Of a stretch of 64,000 nucleotides of DNA, positions 36,221 to 45,713 are shown in pieces (position 1 is the first letter of the stretch; the number at the start of each line of letters is the position of its first letter). The stretch covers positions 62,001-126,000 of the forward strand of contig NZ_JACJOU010000019.1 of the NCBI RefSeq assembly GCF_014695725.1, in the 5' to 3' direction. The notes beneath the pieces are model-generated. The model had not been told where the DNA came from and ran no database searches. It saw only the letters and a list, made by a program, of their open reading frames with translations. Position numbers and translations under genes: made by a program. Origin of the DNA: Microcoleus sp. FACHB-672. GTDB lineage: Bacteria > Cyanobacteriota > Cyanobacteriia > Cyanobacteriales > Oscillatoriaceae.

Positions 36221-37207
36221 ATGCTGACTGAATCCCAACGAATGATAAGTACCTTGGATCGAACAAATAATTTCTGGAATAATGGCCTGGGTTCATCCCC
36301 AAGCCTTGTGCGAGTTGCTGCCGATGCTGTTTCTTGGGTGCGGCGTCTGGGCGTTACGACAGGTTTGACAGTCGGAATCGCTGCCGGTGCTGTCAGCTGG
36401 GCGGTGCCGGCCCTTGCCCTACAAGTCCAGCTAAGTCCAAAAAATCCCCAACTGGGCGATACGATGTCGGTGATGATTCGGTTAGACAAGCCGGCAACGA
36501 ATAACGCCCGTCCAACCGTAAAAATGAACCAGAAGACCTACCAGACGTTTGCGGTAGGCCCAAATCGGTTTCGGGCTTTGTTGCCCTCGACGCCCTTAGA
36601 TCGCCCTGGAACTTGGAAAATTGAGGTAGCCGGTGAAGGTCAGGTGCGTAACTTGGCTGTGCAGTTGCGAGATCGCGACTTCCCTACCCAGTCCATTTGG
36701 TTGCCACCTGGAAAGGATGGGGATGTTAGCGATTATGAGTTTGATCTTGTAGACGCGTTCAAACAATTACAAACTCCGCAAAAGTTTTGGAAGGGGGCAT
36801 TTCTGCGGCCTAATGCCGGTGAAATTACTACAATTTATGGAGTTCGCCGTTATTATAATGGTAAATTTGCTGAAGATTATTACCATCGGGGTGTAGACTA
36901 TGCTGGGGCTTACGGTTCATCAGTCGTAGCACCGGCAGCCGGTCGTGTGGCTTTGGTGGGGCGTGAAGCCGACGGATTTGCGATCCACGGAAACTGCATT
37001 GGTATTGACCACGGTCAGGGTGTGACAACTATCTATCTTCACTTGAGCCGCATAAATGTTAAGGAAGGAGATATGGTAAAACCCGGTCAAGTGATCGGTG
37101 CTGTCGGAAATTCCGGTGCCTCAACCGGCCCTCACTTACACTGGGGTCTGTATGTAAACGGTTTGTCTGTCGATCCAGTACCCTGGCGATATCAAGGATT
37201 TGAATAA
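36221..37207 (+). CDS. M23 (LytM-type) peptidase, exported
   Basis: A 328-residue protein. An N-terminal hydrophobic segment ends near PALALQ (residue ~67), so it is exported. Residues ~68-165 form a beta-rich domain, and the C-terminal M23 zinc metallopeptidase domain runs from ~205. The zinc ligands are visible in YYHRGVDYAG (His, Asp) and GPHLHWGLYV (His), so the site looks intact and it may cut peptidoglycan cross-links or regulate amidases. ATG 36221 is used; ATG 36242 (MISTLDR) is an alternative and a TTG lies 6 bases earlier. No good ribosome-binding site separates them. Confidence 0.9.
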   Translation: MLTESQRMISTLDRTNNFWNNGLGSSPSLVRVAADAVSWVRRLGVTTGLTVGIAAGAVSWAVPALALQVQLSPKNPQLGDTMSVMIRLDKPATNNARPTVKMNQKTYQTFAVGPNRFRALLPSTPLDRPGTWKIEVAGEGQVRNLAVQLRDRDFPTQSIWLPPGKDGDVSDYEFDLVDAFKQLQTPQKFWKGAFLRPNAGEITTIYGVRRYYNGKFAEDYYHRGVDYAGAYGSSVVAPAAGRVALVGREADGFAIHGNCIGIDHGQGVTTIYLHLSRINVKEGDMVKPGQVIGAVGNSGASTGPHLHWGLYVNGLSVDPVPWRYQGFE

Positions 37208-37308
37208 CTCTTCGATTTTTATGGTTTTAGTCGCATTCGTAGCTGAATTTAGCCCAAGATTATTCCAGGGTTGCCCTGTTAATATAGTGCCGGGGAGCGT
37301 AAGAATTT

Positions 37309-37860
37309 ATGAGTATTGAAAGAATTGTTGAGCAGGCACTGCAAGATGGCTATCTGACGCCAGCAATGGAAGCCGAGGTAGGCCGGATTTGTAACACGGC
37401 CTCTGAATTGTCGATTGAAGAGTATATGGCTCTTGATCGTCTAATGGGGGCACTGTTAACGGGTGAGGTCGTTGTTTTACCTCGCAAACAATTTATCAAT
37501 GTGATGGAAGAGTTGGTTCTCTCTGAAGCGATTGCACGAGTTGCGGAAATTGAAGCCACTAGCGAGCAAACTCTGGATGTAGGAGACATCGCTGCCTACG
37601 CCTTGAACCGGCTCCCCCCCCTCTATGCCACAACGGAGGAAGGAGCGAATTTTCAGCGATCCCGCGCTAAGGAAGAACTACAAACCCTGATCGCGGCTCA
37701 AGTTAACGAAGCGATCTCCCGCAACCTCGATCAACCAGAATTCTTCCCGGAACGCCAAGTTATAGGCAAGTCGTCGGGTAATGAAGTGCTCACTCAAGTC
37801 AGTGCTTTGCTACAGACATACGCCCACAACTTTGAACCAAAACCTAGAAATTCTCTTTAA
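37309..37860 (+). CDS. ComFB-like (late competence development) protein
   Basis: A 183-residue helical protein with SIEEYMALDRLMGALLTGEV in the first half and the ComFB-type segment DVGDIAAYALNRLPPLYATT EEG (written in two parts, residues ~91-114). Cyanobacterial ComFB-domain proteins have been reported to bind cyclic dinucleotides, and the name comes from Bacillus competence; the precise role is not established here. Soluble, no signal peptide. ATG start at 37309, 101 bases after the M23 gene on the same strand. Confidence 0.75.
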   Translation: MSIERIVEQALQDGYLTPAMEAEVGRICNTASELSIEEYMALDRLMGALLTGEVVVLPRKQFINVMEELVLSEAIARVAEIEATSEQTLDVGDIAAYALNRLPPLYATTEEGANFQRSRAKEELQTLIAAQVNEAISRNLDQPEFFPERQVIGKSSGNEVLTQVSALLQTYAHNFEPKPRNSL

Positions 37861-37974
37861 ATTTTAGGGTTGCTTATTCTGAAGGATTTTGGAGCGGCCA
37901 GTTTGGGATCGACTGACAATCTCAAACAAACAGTCTGAAATCCTTCAATGCTTCTTCGGATGACCACCGGCAGG

Positions 37975-37980
37975 TATAAT
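37975..37980 (+). promoter_or_regulatory. Possible -10 box of ilvC
   Basis: TATAAT at 37975-37980 lies 49 bases before the ilvC ATG. The -35 region at the expected distance (TTCTTC) is weak, so the promoter is only suggested. Confidence 0.4.
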
Positions 37981-38005
37981 ACAAGATTTGCTACCAAAAT
38001 CTTGA

Positions 38006-39025
<1,020 letters not shown>

Positions 39026-39544
39026 AAGCCAAAGAAGCGTGTTAGGGGCGGTTGACTTTCCGCCCCTAAATCATTGCTTTCGGGTGCAGCCGAAGCTTGC
39101 GAACCAGAGTCAATACAGTTTAATTTTCTATTGATAAAAGCCGCTCAATAGTAATTTAATACATTTCTGATTTTTGGTTTTATATTTTATCCAGTGATCA
39201 TCTCTAAAAAATAAACATGATGTAAATCACCTTCATGAATTCTAAACAAGCAAAGTTTGTTTTAAGTTTCTCTCATATAATGATTTATCTAAAATTTTTG
39301 TAAAATTACAGATAATGTTGAACCATTCATACCTTTATTTAGGTCTTTTTAATGCACCTTTATACCTTCTAATTTATTATTCAAAATAGGCGTTGTATAA
39401 CAATATTATTACGGATGTGCCTTAACATAGATTCTAGACAAAGGGGACATAAAATTCTCTTCCACCCGCCTTTAGTCTTTTGATATAACGCAATTGAGCG
39501 GGCGTCTTCCTGGCAGCTTAAATACTTGACAGCCCTGATAAGCC
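39026..39544. other. AT-rich spacer between ilvC and folC
   Basis: Apart from the ilvC terminator, no gene is visible in 519 bases. TTGACA at about 39525-39530 is close to the folC start and too near to serve it alone. A small RNA cannot be excluded. Confidence 0.45.
39042..39069 (+). terminator. ilvC terminator
   Basis: TTAGGGGCGG 39042-39051 and CCGCCCCTAA 39060-39069 form a perfect 10-bp GC-rich stem with an 8-base loop, 17 bases past the ilvC stop. Confidence 0.7.
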
Positions 39545-40855
39545 GTGAACATCGATTCTTTTCTCAAGCCGTTTGAACATTTTGGCGTCGATCTCGGCCT
39601 AGATCGAATTCAGCAACTGCTAGTCAACTTAGGCAATCCCCATCACCAAGTCCCTGTAATTCATGTAGGGGGAACGAATGGTAAAGGCTCAGTTTGTGCT
39701 TATCTATCAGCAATACTGACAGAAGCCGGCTATCGAGTTGGACGTTACACCTCCCCTCATTTAGTAGATTGGGGCGAACGCATTTGCCTAAATGAACAAC
39801 CCATCACGCCGGAAGCTTTGCAACAGTTGCTGGTACAAGTGCAAAACGCCGTTCAACCCGATCAACCCTCACCTACTCAATTTGAAGTGATAACGGCAGC
39901 AGCTTGGCTTTATTTCGCCCAGCAGCAAGTAGATGTAGCCGTGGTAGAAGTCGGTCTGGGAGGGCGTTTGGATGCAACAAACGTCTGTGATCGCCCCCTC
40001 GTCAGTATCATTACTTCCATCAGCTGGGAACACTGGCAGCGCCTCGGCCCTACCTTGGCGGATATTGCCTTTGAGAAAGCCGGCATCCTTAAACCGGGGT
40101 GTCCGGCGGTCGTGGGATCGCTGCCTCCCGAAGCTAAAGCTGTGGTCGAAAACCGCATTGCTGAACTCGGCTGTGTGGCAGTGTGGCCGGCACCGGCTGT
40201 TAGCAAAACAAGAGAGGGGGAAAGTCAATATTTCGCGGATCTTGGCAACCCAGCACCCCAGCAGCCTGAGTGGGCGACATACCAAGGTATTGAGTATCCG
40301 TTACCGATTCCGGGAGATGTTCAGTTCGGGAATTCGGCGCTAGCAATGGCAGCGCTGCAAATTTTGCGGCAGCAGGGATGGCAAATTTCAGATGAGGTGA
40401 TCGCGGCAGGAATGGCCAAAACAAATTGGCCAGGACGCCTACAGTGGTTAACATGGCGAGATTGCCCGTTATTGATTGATGGTGCCCACAACGGCGATGC
40501 TGCGGGCGTTCTGCGTCGGTATGTCGAGACTTTGGAGGTTCAATCGATAACTTGGGTAATGGGAATGCTGTCTACCAAAGATCGCACCGGCATCTTTAAC
40601 GCACTGCTGCGACCTGGGGATCGATTGTATCTCGTGCCGGTGCCCGATCATGCTTCTGCTGAACCTGAAGAACTCGCCCCCCACGCCCAAATGATTTGCC
40701 CCCAGTTGCTAGAGTGCCGATGTTTTAGTGGATGGGAAGCCGGTGTAGAGGCAGCCATGAAAAATATTGACAGTTTAACCATTTTATGTGGCTCCCTGTA
40801 TCTAATTGGCGATTTCTTAAAAAGCCAACCTTCCAGCCCACAATCTCCCAATTAA
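39545..40855 (+). CDS. folC: Folylpolyglutamate synthase / dihydrofolate synthase
   Basis: Adds glutamate to dihydropteroate or folates using ATP. The 436-residue protein has the P-loop in VGGTNGKGSVCAYLSAIL, the following RYTSPHLVDWGERI, the VGLGGRLDATNV loop, and the C-terminal Mur-like domain with LIDGAHNGDAAGV. GTG start at 39545 with no strong ribosome-binding site. Its stop codon overlaps the stop of the convergent binding-protein gene: the four bases TTAA at 40852-40855 supply TAA on both strands. Confidence 0.95.
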   Translation: MNIDSFLKPFEHFGVDLGLDRIQQLLVNLGNPHHQVPVIHVGGTNGKGSVCAYLSAILTEAGYRVGRYTSPHLVDWGERICLNEQPITPEALQQLLVQVQNAVQPDQPSPTQFEVITAAAWLYFAQQQVDVAVVEVGLGGRLDATNVCDRPLVSIITSISWEHWQRLGPTLADIAFEKAGILKPGCPAVVGSLPPEAKAVVENRIAELGCVAVWPAPAVSKTREGESQYFADLGNPAPQQPEWATYQGIEYPLPIPGDVQFGNSALAMAALQILRQQGWQISDEVIAAGMAKTNWPGRLQWLTWRDCPLLIDGAHNGDAAGVLRRYVETLEVQSITWVMGMLSTKDRTGIFNALLRPGDRLYLVPVPDHASAEPEELAPHAQMICPQLLECRCFSGWEAGVEAAMKNIDSLTILCGSLYLIGDFLKSQPSSPQSPN

Positions 40856-42240
40856 CCTCTCAGTCGGTTCCAACTTTGTGCGGCATCAGCAACCGCCTGA
40901 TCCACCGGCTTCTCATCCAGCATTGCCGCCTGCAAATTGTCATAAATAATCTTTTGCAGCTGGTTGCTATCCTTCATTGCGGGGACTAAAACCTCGGCAT
41001 TTTTCAGTTGATTCGCGCTGATCGCCCGTGCTTTATCCACCGCTGTTGCATTTGCCGGCTGAGTTTGGAAGTAGCTATCTTTGAGTGCCTCTTGGTTAGA
41101 AGGCAACACATTGGCAGCTTTGGCAAACGCCAACTGGTTGGCACTATTGGTAACAAATAAGGCAAATTTGAGGGCGTCATCAGGCCGGTTGGTGCCTTTT
41201 GGGATCGTTAAGTTCATTACCGCCACATTTTTCTTGCCGGTTGGGCCGGTGATCTCTGGGGCGGGGACGGAAACCTGAGCGATAGTCGGTGCATTTTGGG
41301 CAATTGTCTTGAAAAACTGAGGCCCAGAAGACAGCAGGGCAGTCTCACCGGCTTGATAAAGTTCGATCGCCCGTCGGTGTCCCTGGGTAAGGGCCTCTTG
41401 TGGTATTAGCTTCTGTTTGTAGAGGTTTACCCAATACTGAAACGCCGCTTTCCCTTCAGGCGTGTTAAATGCAGCTTTGCCTTGGTCGTCTACAAGTTTG
41501 ACGCCCATCTGTACCAAAGATTCCAGCACTTCTCCTGAATCTTCTGGCACAAAGGTTACAAAAAAGGCGTATTGGCCAGTTTTTTCCTTAATTTGTTTGG
41601 CAACCTGCGCCAATTCCGCATAAGTTGCTGGGGGTTTAGAGATGCCGGCTTTCTTAAATAACTCGGTGTTGTAAATGGTGATGCGAGTTGTGAGATACCA
41701 GGGAATTCCAAAGCTTTGACCGTTGAACGTGTTGGCTTTCCAAATATTTGGTAAGTATTGCTGACGCACATTTTGTGGCACTTTAGAATCAAGATACATC
41801 CAAGCATTGCGTCCTGCCAAAAGGGAAGCAAAGTTGGGGTTGAGGTTGACGACATCAGGCGCAGTCTGTGCTGAAACAGCTGCTAAAATTTTGCTTTCCA
41901 TCGCCGACCAAGCCACATCCACCCAGCGAACTTTGAGGTTTGGGTTTTCGGCTTCAAAGGAGGCGATCAAGTTGTTGAAATAATCTGTAAACTGTGGCTT
42001 AAGCTGCATTGTCCAGAATTCTACTTCCTGCTGTCCTGTGGCAGCCGGTTTGATGCCGGTGCCTCCGTCACTCGGAAGGGGACCACAGCTCATCGCCCAG
42101 CTAAGCAAAAAGCCTAGCAGCGCAAAAATACTCAAACGTTTCCAGTTAGCGGTTAAATTTAAAACATTCCGCAAACCTCGGTCGATCCGAAAGGTTACCC
42201 ACTGTGTCAACTTTGACCTCTGAGTTTTAATCCTGCTCAT
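40852..42240 (-). CDS. ABC transporter sugar-binding lipoprotein (family 1)
   Basis: A 462-residue extracellular solute-binding protein of family 1. A long basic N-terminus precedes a hydrophobic segment and a lipobox ending at Cys52 (LLSWAMSCG), so it is a lipoprotein. The mature part shows FEAENPNLKVRWVDV, PDVVNLNPNF, the hinge region YNTELFKKAGISKPP and GETALLSSGPQFF, as in maltose- or glucosylglycerol-type binding proteins. No permease or ATPase is nearby, so it is an orphan component. The ligand, probably an oligosaccharide or compatible solute, is not determined. Convergent with folC, overlapping by 4 bases. Confidence 0.88.
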   Translation of the reverse strand: MSRIKTQRSKLTQWVTFRIDRGLRNVLNLTANWKRLSIFALLGFLLSWAMSCGPLPSDGGTGIKPAATGQQEVEFWTMQLKPQFTDYFNNLIASFEAENPNLKVRWVDVAWSAMESKILAAVSAQTAPDVVNLNPNFASLLAGRNAWMYLDSKVPQNVRQQYLPNIWKANTFNGQSFGIPWYLTTRITIYNTELFKKAGISKPPATYAELAQVAKQIKEKTGQYAFFVTFVPEDSGEVLESLVQMGVKLVDDQGKAAFNTPEGKAAFQYWVNLYKQKLIPQEALTQGHRRAIELYQAGETALLSSGPQFFKTIAQNAPTIAQVSVPAPEITGPTGKKNVAVMNLTIPKGTNRPDDALKFALFVTNSANQLAFAKAANVLPSNQEALKDSYFQTQPANATAVDKARAISANQLKNAEVLVPAMKDSNQLQKIIYDNLQAAMLDEKPVDQAVADAAQSWNRLRG

Positions 42241-42846
42241 TTTGCTTGCCTTTGATGTCGGTCACTGAACCGATTTTGCCCAATGTACTAGATTATTGAA
42301 ACGTGATGGGGAGTGCGAGAACGCAGATCCGCTGCTACGCATTTAATTTTTCTAATGAGATAGAAGAAATAAAGGGAGAAAAGTAGATGGGGCGAGGAAT
42401 TTAATATTTTTACCCGCTCGCGGACGATACAAATTAGATGTACGTTGACTTAAAGATAGCGGTTGATGAATGGTTCAGACGAGGCAAGCCGGCCTGCCCC
42501 AGAGACGACTATACCTGAAATAGCAAAAGGCAAATACCAGTAAATCTATTTTGTGCACCTTAATTTAGTGTTTGTGAGCGATAAAATTCTTGTTTGCTGA
42601 ATGCAAGGTGACTAGGCACTTTAACCGGATCTTCTAAACACATTGGTGAGGGCCAGTGAGCAAATAGGAAGGTGGGCCGCTAAATCGGAAATCCTAGCAG
42701 AGGCAGCTTGTTTGTAAAGTTTCTAACGAACGTGGTGATTCTTGATGAAATTGGGTACGATTTGAGTACCATAAATTCGGTATTATCATCTCGCTCTGGC
42801 TAATTTTCAATATCCCATCCACCTTGATACGTGAGCGGACAAAGCC
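42241..42846. other. Spacer between binding-protein gene and pilM
   Basis: 606 bases without a recognisable gene. It must hold divergent promoters. A short GGTAC/GTACC palindrome is present near 42755-42772 close to pilM. No classical -35/-10 pair or terminator was convincing. Confidence 0.45.
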
Positions 42847-43950
42847 GTGGTTAACTCATTCAAACGTCTATTTTCCAAAAGCAAGCAAGGGGTCGGTATA
42901 GAATTGGCTCCTGAACGGATCAATATTGTGCAGCTCCGCAAACAGGGTCAGGGTTACAAAGTGGCCACCTTTGTCTCGGTGCCGGTGCCGGAAGATGTCT
43001 TTCAAGAAGGCCAAATTGTTGACTCTCCGACCCTAGCTGCCTTGATCACGGAAACGCTGGCAGAACACAAGATTAAAGCAAGGCAGGTCGCTACGGCAAT
43101 CCCCGGAAAAGAAGCCGTGATCCGGTTGATTCCGGTGCCGGCAGAACTCAATGACTTAGAGTTAAAGGAATACATGAACTCGGAAGCGGGGCTGTATTTG
43201 CCATTCCCACGGGAAGAGGCAGATGTAGACTTCCAAAAATTGCAACCGTTTGTGGATGAAGATGGGATTGAAAAATACCAGGTGCTGTTGGTTGCCACCC
43301 GCAAAGAAATTACAGATGTCTATATCGATATCTTCAAGCAGGCTGATTTAAAAATTGATGTTATAGAGGTTACGAGTTTTTCCCTGATCCGAACCATTCG
43401 AGAGCAATTGCAGCAGTTTACCCCGCAAGAAGCAGCGGTGCTAGCAGATATCGAGTTTGACACGACTGAAATTGCCATTGTCGTAGATGGCATCCCTCAG
43501 TTTTCCCGAACCATTCCAATCGGCACCTTCCAAATTCAAAGTGCGCTGTCCAAGGCGATGAACTTACCGCCTTCGAGAAACACCGACCTGCTAGCGGGGA
43601 TGACCATTCCTGTTACCCCCGTAGACACCTCAGGACTGGGTACAATGGGAGGTACAAACCCCGGAACTGCAGCTATGCTCAAGATTTTAGGAGAACTCGC
43701 GGATGAAATCCGTCGCTCCATTGACTTCTATCTCAACCAGAGCGAAAACTTAGAGGTAGCGCAGCTGCTACTGGCAGGGCCAGGTGCTGCGCTCGGTCAA
43801 CTAGATGAATTTTTCATGCAACGGCTAAGCCTGCCAACTTCTCAGGTAGATCCAGTGGAAAGTTTATCGTTGGAAATGGATGAAGAAATTACCGACGTGC
43901 AACGGCCAGGATTGGGAGTTGTACTGGGTTTAGGACTACGGGAGGTGTAA
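42847..43950 (+). CDS. pilM: Type IV pilus assembly protein PilM
   Basis: A 367-residue cytoplasmic actin-like (FtsA/MreB fold) ATPase that anchors the pilus alignment complex to PilN. Phosphate-binding signatures are GVGIELAPERINIVQLRK near the start, VLADIEFDTTEIAIVVDG in the middle and LLLAGPGAALGQLDEFF later. GTG start at 42847. pilN follows after 4 bases, then pilO and pilQ, giving the usual pilM-N-O-Q order. Type IV pili serve motility and DNA uptake in cyanobacteria. Confidence 0.95.
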   Translation: MVNSFKRLFSKSKQGVGIELAPERINIVQLRKQGQGYKVATFVSVPVPEDVFQEGQIVDSPTLAALITETLAEHKIKARQVATAIPGKEAVIRLIPVPAELNDLELKEYMNSEAGLYLPFPREEADVDFQKLQPFVDEDGIEKYQVLLVATRKEITDVYIDIFKQADLKIDVIEVTSFSLIRTIREQLQQFTPQEAAVLADIEFDTTEIAIVVDGIPQFSRTIPIGTFQIQSALSKAMNLPPSRNTDLLAGMTIPVTPVDTSGLGTMGGTNPGTAAMLKILGELADEIRRSIDFYLNQSENLEVAQLLLAGPGAALGQLDEFFMQRLSLPTSQVDPVESLSLEMDEEITDVQRPGLGVVLGLGLREV

Positions 43951-43954
43951 TTTT

Positions 43955-44878
43955 ATGTATAGCCTTGATATTAATTTTCTCAATGACCGGCCTGATTATG
44001 TCACCCAAAAAACCAAACGCAAGGGTGGCAAAATTCAGGTTGCGGATAGGACTGCGTTAATTGCGGGAGTGGCGACAGGTGTCTTTTTTCCGGCTTTGGT
44101 GATGGGTTTTTGGTTCGTTGCCCAATCGAACAATCAAAAACTGCAGGAGCAATTGACAACATTGGAAGGGCAAGCCGGCCAATTGGCTAGCAAAGATAGC
44201 GAGTATAGAGCCATTAGAGCGCAAGCCGATCAAGTGAAGGCAGAGACGGATGGATTGGCGCTGCTTTTTAATACTTCGCTCAAGCCTGTGTCAGCGATTT
44301 TACAAGATATTCGAGACCGGGTGCCGGCAAACGTTCAAATTGATAACGTTGAGCAAACTGTAGTAGTAGCACCCCCGGTTCCAGGCGCACCCCCGCCAGC
44401 AGCAGCACCCCCGCCACCGGCAGCTGGTGCACCTCCAGCAGCCGGTGCGCCTCCAGCAGCCGGTGCCCCCCCAGCAGCACTGCCACCCGCAGTATCCCCG
44501 TGGCAACAGTTCACCCAAAAACTCGTGATCGAGGGCACAGCAAAATCGTTTGACGAAGTGAATGATTTTATGCTAGGTCTCCAGGATTCTAAATTCTTGA
44601 ATGCGTCAGAAGTTAAGCTCGTTGAATCGACCTTGGCAGACAACCCTCTGCAAACAAGAACTGTCCTGCCTCAGAACAAAAATAAGAAGCCAGATGACCC
44701 TTCAAATGAAGGACAACCTCCGGAAATACTACTGCCAAAAGTGGTGGATTACAAAATTGAAGCCGGTGTTAGTAACGCAAATGCTTCCGAGGTGGTTCGT
44801 GAGCTAAATCGGAAGGGTGCAATTGGACTGGCAACTCGGATCGAACAACTGCAAAACAAGGAGGTCATTAAACCATGA
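43955..44878 (+). CDS. pilN: Type IV pilus assembly protein PilN, with Pro/Ala repeat insert
   Basis: A 307-residue inner-membrane protein. The cytosolic N-terminus INFLNDRPDYV binds PilM (conserved IN-L motif), a single span is at ~30-55, a coiled-coil stretch follows, and a ferredoxin-like domain begins near residue 180 (KLVIEGTAKSFDEVNDFML). Between them is an unusual Pro/Ala-rich linker of about 45 residues that includes three GAPPAA units encoded by three 18-base tandem repeats at 44426-44479. pilO starts 4 bases before its stop (overlap ATGA), indicating translational coupling. Confidence 0.93.
   Translation: MYSLDINFLNDRPDYVTQKTKRKGGKIQVADRTALIAGVATGVFFPALVMGFWFVAQSNNQKLQEQLTTLEGQAGQLASKDSEYRAIRAQADQVKAETDGLALLFNTSLKPVSAILQDIRDRVPANVQIDNVEQTVVVAPPVPGAPPPAAAPPPPAAGAPPAAGAPPAAGAPPAALPPAVSPWQQFTQKLVIEGTAKSFDEVNDFMLGLQDSKFLNASEVKLVESTLADNPLQTRTVLPQNKNKKPDDPSNEGQPPEILLPKVVDYKIEAGVSNANASEVVRELNRKGAIGLATRIEQLQNKEVIKP
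44426..44479 (+). repeat. Three 18-bp tandem repeats inside pilN
   Basis: Units GGTGCACCTCCAGCAGCC (44426-44443), GGTGCGCCTCCAGCAGCC (44444-44461) and GGTGCCCCCCCAGCAGCA (44462-44479) encode GAPPAA three times. Such in-frame repeats can change copy number and lengthen or shorten the periplasmic linker. Confidence 0.85.
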
Positions 44879-45606
44879 CAGTTAGTGAAGAGTGGGGTCC
44901 GGGCGAAGAAGAACAGGAAGCTGGTGGCCTATTTGGCATTAAATTTACGCCAACGATTATTGGCGTTTTGGCCGCCGTTGCCGGTGTGGCAGCAGCAGTT
45001 GGTCTGTATATGTACGTGCTGCAACCTGAGTGGACAAAGCAGGAAGAACTTAAAGGCAAGATTAGCGCCAAAGAAAGTGAAATTCAACAGTTAAAAGTTG
45101 GTGCGGCAAAAATTGAAGAAGCCAAAGTTGAATTACAAAGAGAAAAACAGCTAAAAGCTGAGGTAGAAGCGTTGTTTGGAGATCAAACAAAGCTAGATAC
45201 TTTACTGTTGGATATCAACAAAATTGTCAAACAGGGCGGAGCCAGGATTCAACTGTTTAAACCAGATGATGAAATAATCACTCAGACCCTGTATCCAAAA
45301 GATAAACCACCCCTTCCAAATCTAGCTCAGTTTAAAGCTGTGCCACTGAGATTGGAGCTAGCGGGGACATTTGCTCAAACACAATCAATTATTCGTAACA
45401 TTGAGCGGTTAGAGCCACTGCTAGTGATGGGAGCATTCAGCTCGAAAATAGATGAACAAACGATGCGACTTGTGGTAGACGAACAAGGCAAAGTGCGCGG
45501 CCTAACTGAACCGGCTCTTGACACCACTTTGAAGATGACGGCTATTGTGCCTAAATCAGCGAAAGAAATTGCCGGCGCAACATCGGCAACCCCACCAGCC
45601 AAGTAA
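44875..45606 (+). CDS. pilO: Type IV pilus assembly protein PilO
   Basis: A 243-residue bitopic inner-membrane protein, structural partner of PilN. Residues ~22-46 are a membrane span (IIGVLAAVAGVAAAVGLYMYV); a coiled coil (QEELKGKISAKESEIQQLKV) follows, and a periplasmic ferredoxin-like domain comes last (LRLELAGTFAQTQSIIRNIERLEP). The ATG overlaps the pilN stop in ATGA, so both are translated together. Linked to PilQ in the outer membrane through this alignment complex. pilQ follows after 107 bases. Confidence 0.94.
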   Translation: MTVSEEWGPGEEEQEAGGLFGIKFTPTIIGVLAAVAGVAAAVGLYMYVLQPEWTKQEELKGKISAKESEIQQLKVGAAKIEEAKVELQREKQLKAEVEALFGDQTKLDTLLLDINKIVKQGGARIQLFKPDDEIITQTLYPKDKPPLPNLAQFKAVPLRLELAGTFAQTQSIIRNIERLEPLLVMGAFSSKIDEQTMRLVVDEQGKVRGLTEPALDTTLKMTAIVPKSAKEIAGATSATPPAK

Positions 45607-45713
45607 ACAAGACGAAACAAGCGAAGTTTAAAAGCTCTAGCATCTAGGAGCCAAAACCGGCAACAATCATCGGATGCAATTTCAGACCATTTTTGTGAGT
45701 TGAGGAGAGAACG

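Noticed and set aside
43955-44878. Frameshift or phase error in pilN because of the Pro/Ala insert
   Set aside because: The reading frame is continuous, conserved ends are intact and the insert is a multiple of three, so it is a real in-frame linker.
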